Below are positions 28,340-38,206 of a stretch of DNA of 64,000 nt, piece by piece. The stretch comes from Pseudomonas sivasensis (GTDB lineage: Bacteria; Pseudomonadota; Gammaproteobacteria; Pseudomonadales; Pseudomonadaceae). Made by a program: the position numbers and the translations under genes. The stretch lies in contig NZ_JAAOWU010000004.1 in NCBI RefSeq assembly GCF_013778505.1, forward strand, positions 186,001 through 250,000, given 5' to 3'. The notes beneath the pieces are model-generated. The model was not told where the DNA came from, searched no databases, and saw only the letters and a list, made by a program, of their open reading frames with translations. Position 1 is the stretch's first letter, and the number at the start of each line of letters is the position of its first letter.

Positions 28340-29149
28340 TCAGCTGGCGACCATCTCGGCTTTCAGCAGCGCCTCTTTCGCCTGCGCGTCCGCCAACCGA
28401 TACAACTCGATACTCCCATCCCAGTGCTCGATCAATGCCGTGCACGACTCCACCCAATCCCCGCAGTTGAGGTAATCCACCTCGCCCACTTTGCGAATCT
28501 CCGCATGGTGGATATGCCCGCACACCACGCCGTGCAACTCGCGTTTGGTCACCTCATGGGCGATGGCTTCTTCGAAATCGCTGATAAAGCTCACGGCCGT
28601 TTTGACCTTGTGCTTCAGATACGCCGACAACGACCAATAGCCGTAGCCATACCGCGCACGCCAATGGTTCAACCAGCGGTTCAACGTGAGGGTGAATTCG
28701 TAGGCAGAGTCGCCGAGGAATGCGAGCCAGCGGTGATAGCGGGTGATCACATCAAACTGGTCACCGTGGATCACCAACAAATGCCGGCCATCGGCGGTGA
28801 CGTGCACTGCTTCATCGACCAACTGGATATTGCCCAGGATCAGCTTGGAATAGCGCCGCAGGAACTCATCATGGTTGCCGGTGACGTAGATCACCTCGGT
28901 GCCGCGCTTGGCCATGGTCAGCAGGCGACGGATTACGTTGGTATGGGCCTGGGGCCAATACATGCCGCCGCGCATTTTCCAGCCGTCAATGATATCGCCC
29001 ACCAGGTACACCTTGTCGGCGTGGTAACCCTTGAGGAATTGCGACAAATGTTCGGCCTGACAATCCCGGGTGCCCAGGTGCACGTCGGAAATCCACAGGG
29101 TACGTACCCGTTGCTTGCGGCTGGGCTTGGTGAACTCGGCACTGGTCAT
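28340..29149 (-). CDS. Calcineurin-like metallophosphoesterase (UDP-2,3-diacylglucosamine hydrolase-like)
   Basis: The 269-residue protein has all the metal-binding motifs of the calcineurin-like phosphoesterase fold in order: DVHLG, GDIIDGW, GNHDE, HGDQFD and GHIHHAE. It resembles the LpxH-like group that hydrolyses UDP-2,3-diacylglucosamine in lipid A synthesis, but is not the canonical LpxH by context, so the substrate is open. The frame extends to 29299; the ATG at 29149 has GAGTG in ribosome-site position and starts just before conserved sequence. It is divergent from the AraC-family gene. Confidence 0.85.
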   Translation of the reverse strand: MTSAEFTKPSRKQRVRTLWISDVHLGTRDCQAEHLSQFLKGYHADKVYLVGDIIDGWKMRGGMYWPQAHTNVIRRLLTMAKRGTEVIYVTGNHDEFLRRYSKLILGNIQLVDEAVHVTADGRHLLVIHGDQFDVITRYHRWLAFLGDSAYEFTLTLNRWLNHWRARYGYGYWSLSAYLKHKVKTAVSFISDFEEAIAHEVTKRELHGVVCGHIHHAEIRKVGEVDYLNCGDWVESCTALIEHWDGSIELYRLADAQAKEALLKAEMVAS

Positions 29150-29282
29150 GGGCATCACTCGACGCTGTTTTCGCGAGCTTGCGCCATAGCGATTAATAGC
29201 CCATGACAACTGTGCGTCAGTCTGATGACAACGCCCGTGTTCGCGAAGCGTTGTAGACTGGCGACCTGCATAGGAGAACGCG

Positions 29283-30032
29283 ATGAGACCGACCCTCACC
29301 CTGCGCCACTACCTCGAAGCGCCCATCGCCCATAGCCATGAACATGCGCAGTTGGTGTTCGGCCTGTCCGGTCATCTGGACCTGGAAGTCGATGGCCGTG
29401 GCAGCCAGGTGCGTGAAAGCAGCGTGATGGTCCTGCCCTTCTCTGCCCACCATGCCTGCGGCAGTCGCGATGGCAGCCGCTGCCTGGTGTTGGATGTGCC
29501 CACGGAGCATTGGGTGCTGCAATCGTTGGGTGAACACGCCGATACAAGCCGCCGCTTGCTGGATCAACCGGCGCGCCTGGCGTTGGATTCGCGACAACAC
29601 CAACTGGTGCAATGGCTGGCCCATAGCCCGGTGGATGACCCACTGATCGTGCAACAGGGCGCGGTGCTGTTGCTGGCCAGCCTCAATCATTCACTGGCCC
29701 AACCGGTACCTGGCCGGCGCCTGCCGTATGCGGCGTTCAATACGCATATAGAGCGCCACGTCGCCCATCCGCTGCAGGTCGCCGACCTTGCTCGGATTGC
29801 CGGCCTGTCGGTGGCGCGCCTGCATGCGCGCTTTGTGACCGAGTGCGGCCAAACGCCCATGGATTACATCCGCAGCCGTCGCCTGCAACTGGCCCTGAAC
29901 CTGCTGCGCGAAACGCCATTGCCCATCGGTGAAATCGCCGAGCGTGTCGGCTACACCTCGCAAAGTGCCTTTGCCGCCGCTATGTTGCGCGAGTTTGGCG
30001 CCTCTCCCGGCGCGTTGCGGCGCTCGGCATAG
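29283..30032 (+). CDS. AraC-family transcriptional regulator
   Basis: The 249-residue protein has an N-terminal cupin-like sensor part (SHEHAQLVFGLSGHLDLEVDG region) and a C-terminal AraC double helix-turn-helix (about residues 150-247, VADLARIAGLSVARLHARF and IGEIAERVGYTSQSAFAAAM). An AGGAG site precedes the ATG. It lies 99 bases before an EamA-type exporter on the same strand and probably regulates it; the ligand is unknown. Confidence 0.9.
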   Translation: MRPTLTLRHYLEAPIAHSHEHAQLVFGLSGHLDLEVDGRGSQVRESSVMVLPFSAHHACGSRDGSRCLVLDVPTEHWVLQSLGEHADTSRRLLDQPARLALDSRQHQLVQWLAHSPVDDPLIVQQGAVLLLASLNHSLAQPVPGRRLPYAAFNTHIERHVAHPLQVADLARIAGLSVARLHARFVTECGQTPMDYIRSRRLQLALNLLRETPLPIGEIAERVGYTSQSAFAAAMLREFGASPGALRRSA

Positions 30033-30131
30033 GGCGAGGCTGGCGCTAAAAATCGCGAGCTGCGCGACAGACGTGCGTAGTAGCACCCTCTAGACTGCGG
30101 TCCTGTCACTCCCGTTGGTTCAAGGATCGCA

Positions 30132-31016
30132 ATGACTCCCCGTTCAGCCCTCGGCGCCCTGCATATCGGCGCACTGATGTTTGGCCTTACCGGCGTATTC
30201 GGCAAGCTGGCGGCCGCCTCACCGGCCATTATCGTATTCGGTCGCGCCGCATTTGCCGTGATTGCCCTGGCAGTGTTTGCGCGCTTCGTCAGCAACGCAC
30301 CCTGGAAAACGCTGGAACTGCGCGACTGGAAACGCCTGCTGGTCAGCGGCGTGTTGCTGGCCGCACATTGGGTGACGTTCTTTATGGCGGTCAAAGTCGC
30401 TGGCGTGGCCGTCGCCACGCTCGGGTTCACGGCGTTTCCGGCGTTTACCGTGATCCTTGAAGGGCTGATCTTCCGCGAGCGTATCCGCGCCAATGAAGTC
30501 GTGTTGGTGGCGCTGGTCACCGTTGGCCTGGTGCTGGTGACGCCGGACTTCAACCTGGCCAGCGAAGCCACCGGCGGCCTGCTGTGGGGCATCGCGTCGG
30601 GGCTGCTGTTCTCTTTACTGTCGCTGAACAACCGTGCCAGCTCCGGGCGCATTCCTGCCGTACAGGCAGCCCTGTGCCAGAACGTGGTCGTTGCGGTGTG
30701 CCTATTGCCCGTGGCCGCGCCGGGGTTGGCGGATGTGCGTGCGCTGGACTGGTTGTGGATCGGCCTGCTCGGCGTGTTCTGCACAGGCTTGGCCCACAGC
30801 CTGTTTGTCGCCAGCCTCGCAGTAATCAAGGCGCGTACCGCCTCCGTGGTATTTGCCATGGAGCCGGTCTACGGCATTACCGCGGCCTGGCTGCTGTTCG
30901 CCGAAACCCCGACGCTGCGCATGCTGCTGGGGGGCGCGCTGATCATCGTCGCCATCGTGCTCTCAGGGCTGATGGGCAGCGCCAGCCAGGCCAAACAGCC
31001 GACTGCAACGACCTGA
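30132..31016 (+). CDS. EamA/DMT-family inner-membrane transporter
   Basis: The 294-residue protein has about ten hydrophobic segments forming two EamA repeats, the second with the typical end VFAMEPVYGITAAWLLFAE. The family exports amino acids, other metabolites or drugs. The start has an AAGGA site. It sits downstream of the AraC regulator. No substrate can be read from sequence. Confidence 0.9.
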   Translation: MTPRSALGALHIGALMFGLTGVFGKLAAASPAIIVFGRAAFAVIALAVFARFVSNAPWKTLELRDWKRLLVSGVLLAAHWVTFFMAVKVAGVAVATLGFTAFPAFTVILEGLIFRERIRANEVVLVALVTVGLVLVTPDFNLASEATGGLLWGIASGLLFSLLSLNNRASSGRIPAVQAALCQNVVVAVCLLPVAAPGLADVRALDWLWIGLLGVFCTGLAHSLFVASLAVIKARTASVVFAMEPVYGITAAWLLFAETPTLRMLLGGALIIVAIVLSGLMGSASQAKQPTATT

Positions 31017-31148
31017 TCTATACTTTAAACATCCGCAACAGTCTGGAGTCGTTCAACGGATAACTGACCGCTCGACGACAGCCTTGGTGTGCCCTGCAGT
31101 TGCTGCAAGCGAGTAGTCACTCCTTAAACGCGATGCAGAGGCTACATC

Positions 31149-31430
31149 ATGGAAATGTTTATCAGCTTACTAGTTCAAATCATCAGCGGTGCCGTCGGCG
31201 GCAATTTGGCCGGCATGACCAAACAAAGCCTGGGGACCGGGCTCAATACCATGCTGGGCGGTGTCGGCGGGCTTGTACTGGGCCAGATAGTGACGGCACT
31301 GACGGGCGCTTCGGGCGGTGAGGCGCTGGATGTGGCGGCGGTCGGCAGCAATATTGTCGGCGGCGGCGTCGGAGGCCTGGTGCTGACGTGGGTCGTGGGC
31401 TTCATCAAAAGCAAAATGGCCGCCAAGTAG
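31149..31430 (+). CDS. Small glycine-rich membrane protein of unknown function
   Basis: The 93-residue protein has glycine-zipper-like hydrophobic stretches (about residues 4-22, 33-52 and 65-86) with repeated GGVGG motifs (MLGGVGGLVLG, GGGVGGLVLTW) and a basic C-terminal end. It is predicted to be an inner-membrane protein. No family function is recognised; similar small proteins are annotated as hypothetical in pseudomonads. It is a lone gene between the EamA transporter and a convergent SelW-like gene. Confidence 0.8.
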   Translation: MEMFISLLVQIISGAVGGNLAGMTKQSLGTGLNTMLGGVGGLVLGQIVTALTGASGGEALDVAAVGSNIVGGGVGGLVLTWVVGFIKSKMAAK

Positions 31431-31469
31431 CGGCCTCCATCAGTCACCGTCAGCCGATGGCGGTGACCT

Positions 31470-31760
31470 TCACTGTGTACGGTCGTTGTGCCCCAGGTCA
31501 CGCTGCGGGTCGATCTGATCGCGCACGCGCTGCTTGAGCACCTTGGCCTCAGGGAAACCACCGTCAGCCTTGCGCTCCCAAAGCTGCACGCCATCGCAGG
31601 TGATACGAAATGCGCCGCCAGTCGCTGGCTCCAGCGACACTTTGCCCAGGTCATCGGCAAAGGTGCTTAACAGTTCCTGAGCCAACCACGCGGCGCGCAG
31701 CAGCCACTGGCACTGGGTGCAATAGGTGATAACGATCTCGGGTTTGCTGACGGACATCAT
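31470..31760 (-). CDS. SelW/Rdx-family thioredoxin-fold protein
   Basis: The 96-residue protein begins with a short strand and the CxxC motif C14-T-Q-C17 (EIVITYCTQCQWLLRAAWLA) and has the family core FRITCDGVQLWERKADGGFPE and LKQRVRDQI. It belongs to the SelT/SelW/SelH-type family, here with cysteine in place of selenocysteine; a redox role is inferred. The frame is open to 32003 but the ATG at 31760, with AGGAA eight bases upstream, fits the family N-terminus. It is divergent from the patatin gene. Confidence 0.85.
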   Translation of the reverse strand: MMSVSKPEIVITYCTQCQWLLRAAWLAQELLSTFADDLGKVSLEPATGGAFRITCDGVQLWERKADGGFPEAKVLKQRVRDQIDPQRDLGHNDRTQ

Positions 31761-31802
31761 TTGACAAGTTCCTGGCATGACGAGTGATGAGGATCGAGTG
31801 GC

Positions 31803-31808
31803 TATAAT
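31803..31808 (+). promoter_or_regulatory. Candidate -10 element of the patatin gene
   Basis: A perfect TATAAT lies 33 bases upstream of the start at 31842. No good -35 was seen at the right distance, so this is only a suggestion. Confidence 0.35.
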
Positions 31809-31841
31809 ACCGGCCTTTATCGCCCAGCCCTGAGATTCCTG

Positions 31842-34031
31842 ATGCGCCGCCTGCTGTCCTGCCTGTTTCTGTGCCTCGTCCCCCTGCTTGCCGACGCCAT
31901 TGAACCACCCCGACCGAAAATCGGCCTGGTGCTGTCCGGCGGTGCCGCCCGCGGCCTGGCGCACATTGGCGTGCTCAAGGCCCTGGAAGAACAGGGCATC
32001 CATATCGACGCCATCGCTGGCACCAGCATGGGCGCGGTGATTGGTGGGTTATACGCCTCGGGCTACAAGATCGACGAGCTGGAAAAGCTCGCCCTGAGCA
32101 TCGACTGGCAGCAGGCGTTATCCGACGCACCGCCGCGTGAAGACGTGCCGTTTCGGCGCAAGCAGGATGACCGGGACTTCCTGGTCAAGCAGAAGCTCAG
32201 CTTCCGCGATGACGGCAGCCTCGGCCTGCCCCTGGGCGTGATCCAGGGCCAGAATCTGGCGCTGCTGCTGGAAAGCATGTTCGCCCACAGCAGCGACACG
32301 CGTAATTTCGACAAGCTGCCGATCCCCTTTCGCGCCGTGGCCACCGACATCACCACCGGCGAAAAAGTAGTGTTCCGCAAGGGCCACCTGCCCCAGGTAA
32401 TCCGCGCCAGTATGTCGATCCCGGCGGTGTTCGCCCCTGTAGAGCTGGATGGCCGGCTGCTGGTGGATGGCGGCATGACCGATAACATCCCATTGGATGT
32501 GGCGCGTGAGATGGGCGTGGACATCGCCATCGTGGTCGACATCGGCACCCCGCTGCGCTCACGCAAGCAACTCGCGACCGTGGTAGATGTGCTCAACCAG
32601 TCCATCACCCTGATGACCCGGCGCAACTCAGAAGAACAGCTCAAGGCCCTCAATCCCAAGGACGTACTGATCCAGCCGCCACTGTCCGCTTTTGGCGTGA
32701 CCGATTTCGGCCGCGCCAAAGACATGATCGACGCCGGCTACCGTGCCACCCGCGCCCTTGACGTTCGCCTGGCCCATTTGCGCCCTGCCGAACCGGTTGA
32801 CCCCGAATTGGTGGCCGCGCGGACTCCAGGCGAGCGAACCCCGGTGATCACCGCGATCAAGCTGGAGAACGATTCGAAAGTCAGCGACGACGTGATCCGC
32901 TACTACATCCGCCAACCGTTGGGCGAACCGTTGGAGCTTGGCCGTCTGCAAACCGACATGGGCACGTTGTACGGCCTGGATTACTTCGAGCAGGTGCAAT
33001 ACCGCGTGGTGAAAAAAGGCCACGACAACACCTTGGTGATCAGCGCGCGGGGCAAGCGCAGCGGCACCGACTACCTGCGCCTGGGCTTGAACCTGTCGGA
33101 CGATATGCGCGGCGACAGCGCCTTCAACCTCGGCGCGAGCTACCGCATGAACGGCATCAATCGCCTCGGTGCCGAGTGGCTGACCCGCGTGCAGATCGGT
33201 GATCGGCAAGAGTTGTACAGCGAGTTCTATCAACCGATGGACGCTGGCTCGCGCTACTTCATCGCGCCCTATCTCAGCGCCCAGGCGCAGAACGTCGAGC
33301 TGATTCTGGACAACGACCCCATCTCCGAATACCGCCTGGAACGCTATGGTTTCGGCCTGAACGTGGGGCGGCAGATCGGCAACAGCGGCGAGATCCGCTT
33401 CGGTGTCGGCGAGGCCTGGGGCAAGGCGGATGTGCGCATTGGCGACCGCGACCTGCCGAGTGTGAGCTTCAGCGAAGGTTTCTATGAACTGAAGTACTCC
33501 TTCGACACCCTGGATAACGTGTACTTCCCGCACACCGGTGAGGACATCGGCCTGGCCTACCGCGAGTTCGAACCGGGACTGGGTTCGGACCAGCGCTATC
33601 GACAATGGGAATTCAAGCTGGACAAGGCCATGAGCCATGGCCCGGACACGCTGGTGCTGGGCGGCCGGTATGGGCGCACCCTGGATGATTCCGATGTGGT
33701 GATTTCCAGCTTCCTGCTGGGCGGTGCGCGACAGTTGTCGGGCTTCCGCCAGGATGCGATTTCCGGGCAGAACATCAGCCTGATGCGCGCGGTGTACTAC
33801 CGCCGACTGACGCCGCGCTCGTACTTACCGTTGGATTTCCCGTTGTACCTGGGCGCGTCTCTGGAGCGGGGCCGGGCATGGAACAACGACAATGAGTTCG
33901 ACAGCGGTTATATCAACGCTGCGAGTATTTTTCTGGGGTTTGATACACCGTTGGGGCCGCTGAATTTCAGCTACGGGTTCAACGATGATAATCAGAAGGC
34001 GGTGTACCTGAACCTGGGGCAGACGTTCTGA
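31842..34031 (+). CDS. plpD: PlpD-like patatin phospholipase / type Vd autotransporter
   Basis: The 729-residue protein is a patatin-type lipase fused to an outer-membrane barrel, the layout of P. aeruginosa PlpD. A signal peptide (residues 1-19) is followed by the patatin domain with oxyanion loop SGGAARG (32-38), nucleophile S62 in GTSMG and catalytic D209 in VDGG; then a POTRA-like domain (about 330-400) and an Omp85-type barrel to the end, whose last residue is an aromatic F. The family secretes the lipase domain to the cell surface and cleaves phospholipids. A MarR regulator follows convergently. Confidence 0.93.
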   Translation: MRRLLSCLFLCLVPLLADAIEPPRPKIGLVLSGGAARGLAHIGVLKALEEQGIHIDAIAGTSMGAVIGGLYASGYKIDELEKLALSIDWQQALSDAPPREDVPFRRKQDDRDFLVKQKLSFRDDGSLGLPLGVIQGQNLALLLESMFAHSSDTRNFDKLPIPFRAVATDITTGEKVVFRKGHLPQVIRASMSIPAVFAPVELDGRLLVDGGMTDNIPLDVAREMGVDIAIVVDIGTPLRSRKQLATVVDVLNQSITLMTRRNSEEQLKALNPKDVLIQPPLSAFGVTDFGRAKDMIDAGYRATRALDVRLAHLRPAEPVDPELVAARTPGERTPVITAIKLENDSKVSDDVIRYYIRQPLGEPLELGRLQTDMGTLYGLDYFEQVQYRVVKKGHDNTLVISARGKRSGTDYLRLGLNLSDDMRGDSAFNLGASYRMNGINRLGAEWLTRVQIGDRQELYSEFYQPMDAGSRYFIAPYLSAQAQNVELILDNDPISEYRLERYGFGLNVGRQIGNSGEIRFGVGEAWGKADVRIGDRDLPSVSFSEGFYELKYSFDTLDNVYFPHTGEDIGLAYREFEPGLGSDQRYRQWEFKLDKAMSHGPDTLVLGGRYGRTLDDSDVVISSFLLGGARQLSGFRQDAISGQNISLMRAVYYRRLTPRSYLPLDFPLYLGASLERGRAWNNDNEFDSGYINAASIFLGFDTPLGPLNFSYGFNDDNQKAVYLNLGQTF

Positions 34032-34056
34032 GACAACGCTGAATCAGTGTTGGAGC

Positions 34057-34101
34057 GGCTAATTGTGGTGAACGGGCTTGCCCCGCTCACCACAATTAGC
34101 C
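34057..34101. repeat. Long inverted repeat with REP core after the patatin gene
   Basis: Arms GGCTAATTGTGGTGA (34057-34071) and TCACCACAATTAGCC (34087-34101) are perfectly complementary, around CGGG-cttg-CCCCG. The core is the same REP type as at 23887. It lies 25 bases past the plpD stop, between convergent genes, and could act as a bidirectional transcript end. Confidence 0.8.
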
Positions 34102-34132
34102 CCACACACGTTGATCTTCACTGCACTTGGGT

Positions 34133-34567
34133 TCAGGACTTTTCCAGATTCGCCAGGATGTGCCCGTGCACGCGCATGCACACACTCAAATCCGCTTCAT
34201 CCACGCCCACGAACAGCTCGTGACGCAACTCAGTGGCGATGGTTTCAATCTGTTCGATCAGCGGCCGCGCGGTGTCACACAGCAGAATGCGCTTGGCGCG
34301 GCGGTCTTCAACCACTGCCTGGCGTTGCACCAGGCCCTGGCCTTCGAGACTGTCGAGCAAGCGAGCCAGGGTCGGCCCTTCTACGCCAACGCTTTGCGCC
34401 AGCTCACGCTGAGTGGGAGCTTCTTCAAAACGGGCCAAGTGCAGCAGCACCAGCCAGCGCGCCTGGGACAAGCCCAGCCCCGCCAAACGGCGGTCTAGCT
34501 CGGCGCGCCAACCTCGGGACATTTGCGCCAGCTGCATGCCAAATCGGTGTTGATCGGTTAACGGCAT
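34133..34567 (-). CDS. MarR-family transcriptional regulator
   Basis: The 144-residue protein has the winged helix-turn-helix of MarR (APTQRELAQSVGVEGPTLAR, then a DRRAKRI wing near residue 84-91). The gene is convergent with plpD and divergent in direction from nothing close; a perfect inverted repeat at 34601-34617 lies 34 bases upstream and is the likely autoregulatory operator. A homologous regulator neighbours plpD and recQ in P. aeruginosa. Confidence 0.9.
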   Translation of the reverse strand: MPLTDQHRFGMQLAQMSRGWRAELDRRLAGLGLSQARWLVLLHLARFEEAPTQRELAQSVGVEGPTLARLLDSLEGQGLVQRQAVVEDRRAKRILLCDTARPLIEQIETIATELRHELFVGVDEADLSVCMRVHGHILANLEKS

Positions 34568-34600
34568 AAAAAACTCATGGGTTAGACTGAAAATAAAGTG

Positions 34601-34617
34601 TGGCTAATTATTAGCCA
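34601..34617. promoter_or_regulatory. Palindromic operator upstream of the MarR gene
   Basis: TGGCTAAT-T-ATTAGCCA is a perfect 8+1+8 inverted repeat, 34 bases before the regulator start, with size and AT-rich centre typical of MarR sites. Regulation is inferred from position. Confidence 0.7.
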
Positions 34618-34688
34618 GCTAAGCATGAGCCATGCCACTAGGCAAGAGTTGCTATGAACTGAATCGTTACATTGTCGTAATTGGCACA

Positions 34689-36815
34689 CTAAATTTCGAA
34701 TTCAGACTGCAAAGCGGCCCGCACGCAGTACAAAACACCCTCTGGAACACGTCCTGTGAACAGTGGCGCAATCTCGGCTACCGGTGGCAGTTCGCCTTCT
34801 CCGTCGAGAAATGCATCCTGGATTTCACCGAGCAAATCTTCCGGCAAATCAAGGGCCTGCTCCAGGGACAACTGCTGCTTGCCAATGGATTCAGCAAGCA
34901 GGGTGTAGACGTTTTTCTCCGAGCATTGCAGTTGGCCCGCGATCTGGATCGGCGTCATGCCAGCGCGCGCCAGGCTGATCAGCTCGTGCCGAATGTCGGC
35001 GATTTCCTTAGGTGCTTCGGCCTGGCCGCCGAGCACTTCGAGGAACGCCTGGCCATAGCGCTCCAGTTTGCGTGCACCGACGCCGCTGACCCGCGCCATC
35101 TCGGCCATGGTGGTGGGCTGCTCGCGCAGCATCTCCAGCAAGGTGGAGTCGGGAAAAATAACGTAAGGCGGCACACTGTGTTCCTGTGCCAATTTGCGCC
35201 GCAGGGTGCGCAAGGCTTCCCATTGCTCGCGCTCCTCGCCTCGCACGAGCTGGCTGGCCTGGCTGGTGCTGGTCTTGGCAGTGGTTTGCGGTTTGAGGTC
35301 GCGACGCAGTTCCAGGCTGACCTCGCCCTTGAGCAGCGGGCGGCAACTGTCATTCAGACGCAGGCCGCCGTAGCCTTCAATGTCGATATCCACCAGGCCG
35401 CGCGCGACCATCTGGCGGAACAGCGAACGCCACTCGCCCTCAGCGCGGGCTTTACCGACGCCGTAGACCGAGAGTTTTTCGTGACCGAAGCTGCGGACTT
35501 TTTCGTTGTCCTTACCCAGCAACACATCCACCAGATGGCCCACACCGTAACGCTGACCGGTGCGGTAGATGGTCGACAACGCCTGGCGTGCGGGCTCGGT
35601 AGCGTCCCAGGTCTGCACGCCATCAATGCAGTTATCACAATGGCCGCAAGGCTCCGGCATGTCTTCGTCGAAATACGCCAGCAAGGTCTGACGACGGCAG
35701 CGAGTCTCTTCACACAACGAGAGCATGGCGTCGAGTTTGTGCTGCTCCAAGCGCTTGTGCCGTTCATCGCCTTCGGAGTTCTGCAGCATCTGCTTGAGCA
35801 TCACCACGTCCTGCAGGCCGTAGACCATCCACGCATCCGCCGGCAAACCATCACGACCAGCACGCCCGGTCTCCTGGTAGTACGCCTCAAGGGATTTTGG
35901 CAGGTCCATATGGGCGACAAAACGCACGTTGGATTTGTCGATGCCCATGCCGAACGCGATGGTCGCCACCATGATCAGGCCTTCCTCGTTGAGGAAGCGC
36001 TTCTGGTGAGCGGAGCGCGTTTCATTAGGTAGACCGGCGTGGTACGGCAGCGCCGGGTAGCCTTGCTCGCAGAGGAACGCGGCCACCTCATCGACCTTCT
36101 TGCGCGACAGGCAATAGACGATGCCCGCGTCGCTGCGCCGTTCAGAGAGGAACGCGAGCAACTGCTTGCGCGGCTGCTCCTTGGGCACGATGCGGTAGAA
36201 AATATTCGGTCGGTCGAAACTCGATAGGAAACGCTCGGCGTTCTGCAGGTGCAGGCGCTCGACGATTTCTTCGCGGGTGCGCTTGTCGGCGGTGGCGGTC
36301 AGGGCGATGCGCGGAACGTCCGGGAACAGCTCCGCCAGTTGACCCAACTGCAAATATTCGCGGCGGAAATCGTGCCCCCATTGGGATACACAGTGAGCTT
36401 CGTCGATGGCGAACAGGGCAATTTCCAGGCTCTGCAAAAACGCCAGCATGCGCGGCTGCACCAGGCGTTCGGGGGCCAGGTAGAGCATTTTCACTTCACC
36501 GCGCTTGATGCGTGCGGCCAGGTCACGCTGCTGCTCGGCACTGAGGGTGGAATTCAAGGCGGCGGCGGCGACACCAAGTTCTTCCAGGGTCGCCACTTGG
36601 TCGTCCATCAATGCAATCAACGGCGACACCACCACGGCCAGCCCGTTGCGCAACAATGCAGGCACCTGGAAACACAACGACTTGCCGCCGCCGGTAGGCA
36701 TCAGTACCAGGGCGTCACCGCCTTTGGCCACGCGCTCAATGATCGCACCCTGGCGGCCACGAAAGCTGTCGTAGCCGAAGATGTCCTTGAGGACGCGTTG
36801 AGCCTGATCGAGCAT
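34689..36815 (-). CDS. recQ: ATP-dependent DNA helicase RecQ
   Basis: RecQ unwinds DNA 3' to 5' in recombination and repair. The 708-residue protein has the helicase core (Walker [16 protein letters not shown] box in [13 protein letters not shown]), a zinc-binding RQC region ([19 protein letters not shown]) and a C-terminal HRDC domain (about 530-605) plus an extra tail. The frame continues upstream to 37049, but the ATG at 36815 ([19 protein letters not shown]) is the family start. Confidence 0.97.
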   Translation of the reverse strand: MLDQAQRVLKDIFGYDSFRGRQGAIIERVAKGGDALVLMPTGGGKSLCFQVPALLRNGLAVVVSPLIALMDDQVATLEELGVAAAALNSTLSAEQQRDLAARIKRGEVKMLYLAPERLVQPRMLAFLQSLEIALFAIDEAHCVSQWGHDFRREYLQLGQLAELFPDVPRIALTATADKRTREEIVERLHLQNAERFLSSFDRPNIFYRIVPKEQPRKQLLAFLSERRSDAGIVYCLSRKKVDEVAAFLCEQGYPALPYHAGLPNETRSAHQKRFLNEEGLIMVATIAFGMGIDKSNVRFVAHMDLPKSLEAYYQETGRAGRDGLPADAWMVYGLQDVVMLKQMLQNSEGDERHKRLEQHKLDAMLSLCEETRCRRQTLLAYFDEDMPEPCGHCDNCIDGVQTWDATEPARQALSTIYRTGQRYGVGHLVDVLLGKDNEKVRSFGHEKLSVYGVGKARAEGEWRSLFRQMVARGLVDIDIEGYGGLRLNDSCRPLLKGEVSLELRRDLKPQTTAKTSTSQASQLVRGEEREQWEALRTLRRKLAQEHSVPPYVIFPDSTLLEMLREQPTTMAEMARVSGVGARKLERYGQAFLEVLGGQAEAPKEIADIRHELISLARAGMTPIQIAGQLQCSEKNVYTLLAESIGKQQLSLEQALDLPEDLLGEIQDAFLDGEGELPPVAEIAPLFTGRVPEGVLYCVRAALQSEFEI

Positions 36816-37094
36816 GTATAACTCCAACAAAATAGTGCCGAAATCCCTCTGTACAGGCTGGTCGAAAAAATCCGACCTCACGGAAAATAATCCGTAAGTG
36901 GAGTTTTCTCGACCTGGCGCTTGGCCTGCTGGGGCATCACAAAACGCGGCAGTATACCCGAGCACCATCCGGCAAAGGGCGCCGCTGACGAATTGCAGCC
37001 CGTCTCTAAAACCGGGCAAATCTGCATGCCGACTGGCTTGGGCGCGCAAGAACGCCTAGAATTCAGCATCGTTTATTCCCAAGGTAGTCCTTCA

Positions 37095-37682
37095 ATGTCC
37101 TTCGCTGAGCAACTAACCCGCCTGCAAGCCTTCCTCGACGCCGATGAGCTGCATGACGAGGCGCTGGACTATGTGGCCGCCCACGGCTACCTGACCGCCC
37201 TTTCGATCTGCTCCGACGTCGTTCCCGACCGTGAATGGATTGACGCGCTATTCGCTGAAGAGCCTCATTACGCAGACGACGCCCAGCGCGAAGAAATCGA
37301 ATCCACCCTGCTGGCCCTCAAGGCCCACATCGCTCGCCAACTGGCCTCCGATGAGGAATTCGAACTGCCATGCGAGCTGGACCTGGGCGAAGATCCGGAC
37401 GACTCCGACCTGCGCGGCTGGTGCATCGGTTTCATGGAAGGCGTGTTCCTGCGTGAAGCTGCCTGGTTCGAAACCGCCGAGGAAGAAGTCAGCGAAATGC
37501 TGCTGCCGATCATGGTCGGTTCGGGGCTGTTTGAAGAAGAAGCTGAGTTTTCCGACATCGCCGCCGACGCCAACCTGATGGACGACATGATCGTACAGAT
37601 CCCGGAAGCCCTGACCGCCCTGTACCTGCTGTGCAACGCCCCTGACGAAAAACCGGCGATCCTCAAGCCTCGTCACCACTGA
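37095..37682 (+). CDS. YecA/YgfB (UPF0149) family protein
   Basis: The 195-residue, strongly acidic protein shows the UPF0149 core with LRGWCIGFMEGVFLREA at about residues 105-121. The function of the family is not known. The frame is open from 36921 but conserved sequence begins at the ATG at 37095 (SFAEQLTRLQAFLD). It is divergent from recQ across 279 bases. Confidence 0.85.
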   Translation: MSFAEQLTRLQAFLDADELHDEALDYVAAHGYLTALSICSDVVPDREWIDALFAEEPHYADDAQREEIESTLLALKAHIARQLASDEEFELPCELDLGEDPDDSDLRGWCIGFMEGVFLREAAWFETAEEEVSEMLLPIMVGSGLFEEEAEFSDIAADANLMDDMIVQIPEALTALYLLCNAPDEKPAILKPRHH

Positions 37683-37702
37683 GTCCCTTGCCCGTGACAC
37701 CC

Positions 37703-38086
37703 ATGGGCAATCGCTCGCTCCTCCTGCGTTACGTGCTGCTAGCCATCGGCTGGTTAAGCGTAGCGCTGGGGGTAATCGGCATTTTCCTACCGGTATTGCC
37801 GACCACGCCCTTCCTCCTGCTCGCCGCCGCCTGCTTCGCTCGAAGCTCCCCGCGTTTCTACCAGTGGCTGGTGGAACATCCGCGCCTGGGCCCCTGGATT
37901 CGCGATTATCTGGACGGCAATGGCATCCCACTCAAGGGTAAGGTCTACGCCATTGGCTTGATGTGGCTGAGCATCGGCCTCTCGTGCTACTTGGTGCCGC
38001 TGCCGTGGGCACGCGGGTTCATGCTGACCAGTGCGGTACTCGTCACGATCTACATCCTGCGCCAGAAAACCCTGCCACCGCGCTAA
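37703..38086 (+). CDS. DUF454 (YbaN) family inner-membrane protein
   Basis: The 127-residue protein has an N-terminal hydrophobic pair (about residues 5-40) with the DUF454 signature GVIGIFLPVLPTTPFLLLAA followed by CFARSSPRFYQWL, and two C-terminal membrane segments. The function is unknown. TTG (37688) and GTG (37694) starts are also in frame; ATG at 37703 is preferred. It begins about 20 bases after the YecA-family gene and may be co-transcribed. Confidence 0.85.
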   Translation: MGNRSLLLRYVLLAIGWLSVALGVIGIFLPVLPTTPFLLLAAACFARSSPRFYQWLVEHPRLGPWIRDYLDGNGIPLKGKVYAIGLMWLSIGLSCYLVPLPWARGFMLTSAVLVTIYILRQKTLPPR

Positions 38087-38206
38087 GTGTCGCCCTGCGA
38101 CATTAGATCCCACACGACCTTGGTCGACACTGACTAACCTCAGCCATCATGCGAGACTGTCCAACCGGGGCAGGAATACCCGGGTGTTTCTATGCTCGGA
38201 GTTACC

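Noticed and set aside
36816..37049. Extension of recQ to an upstream start at 37049
   Set aside because: The known RecQ N-terminus begins at 36815 and the extra 78 residues match nothing and cover the divergent promoter region.
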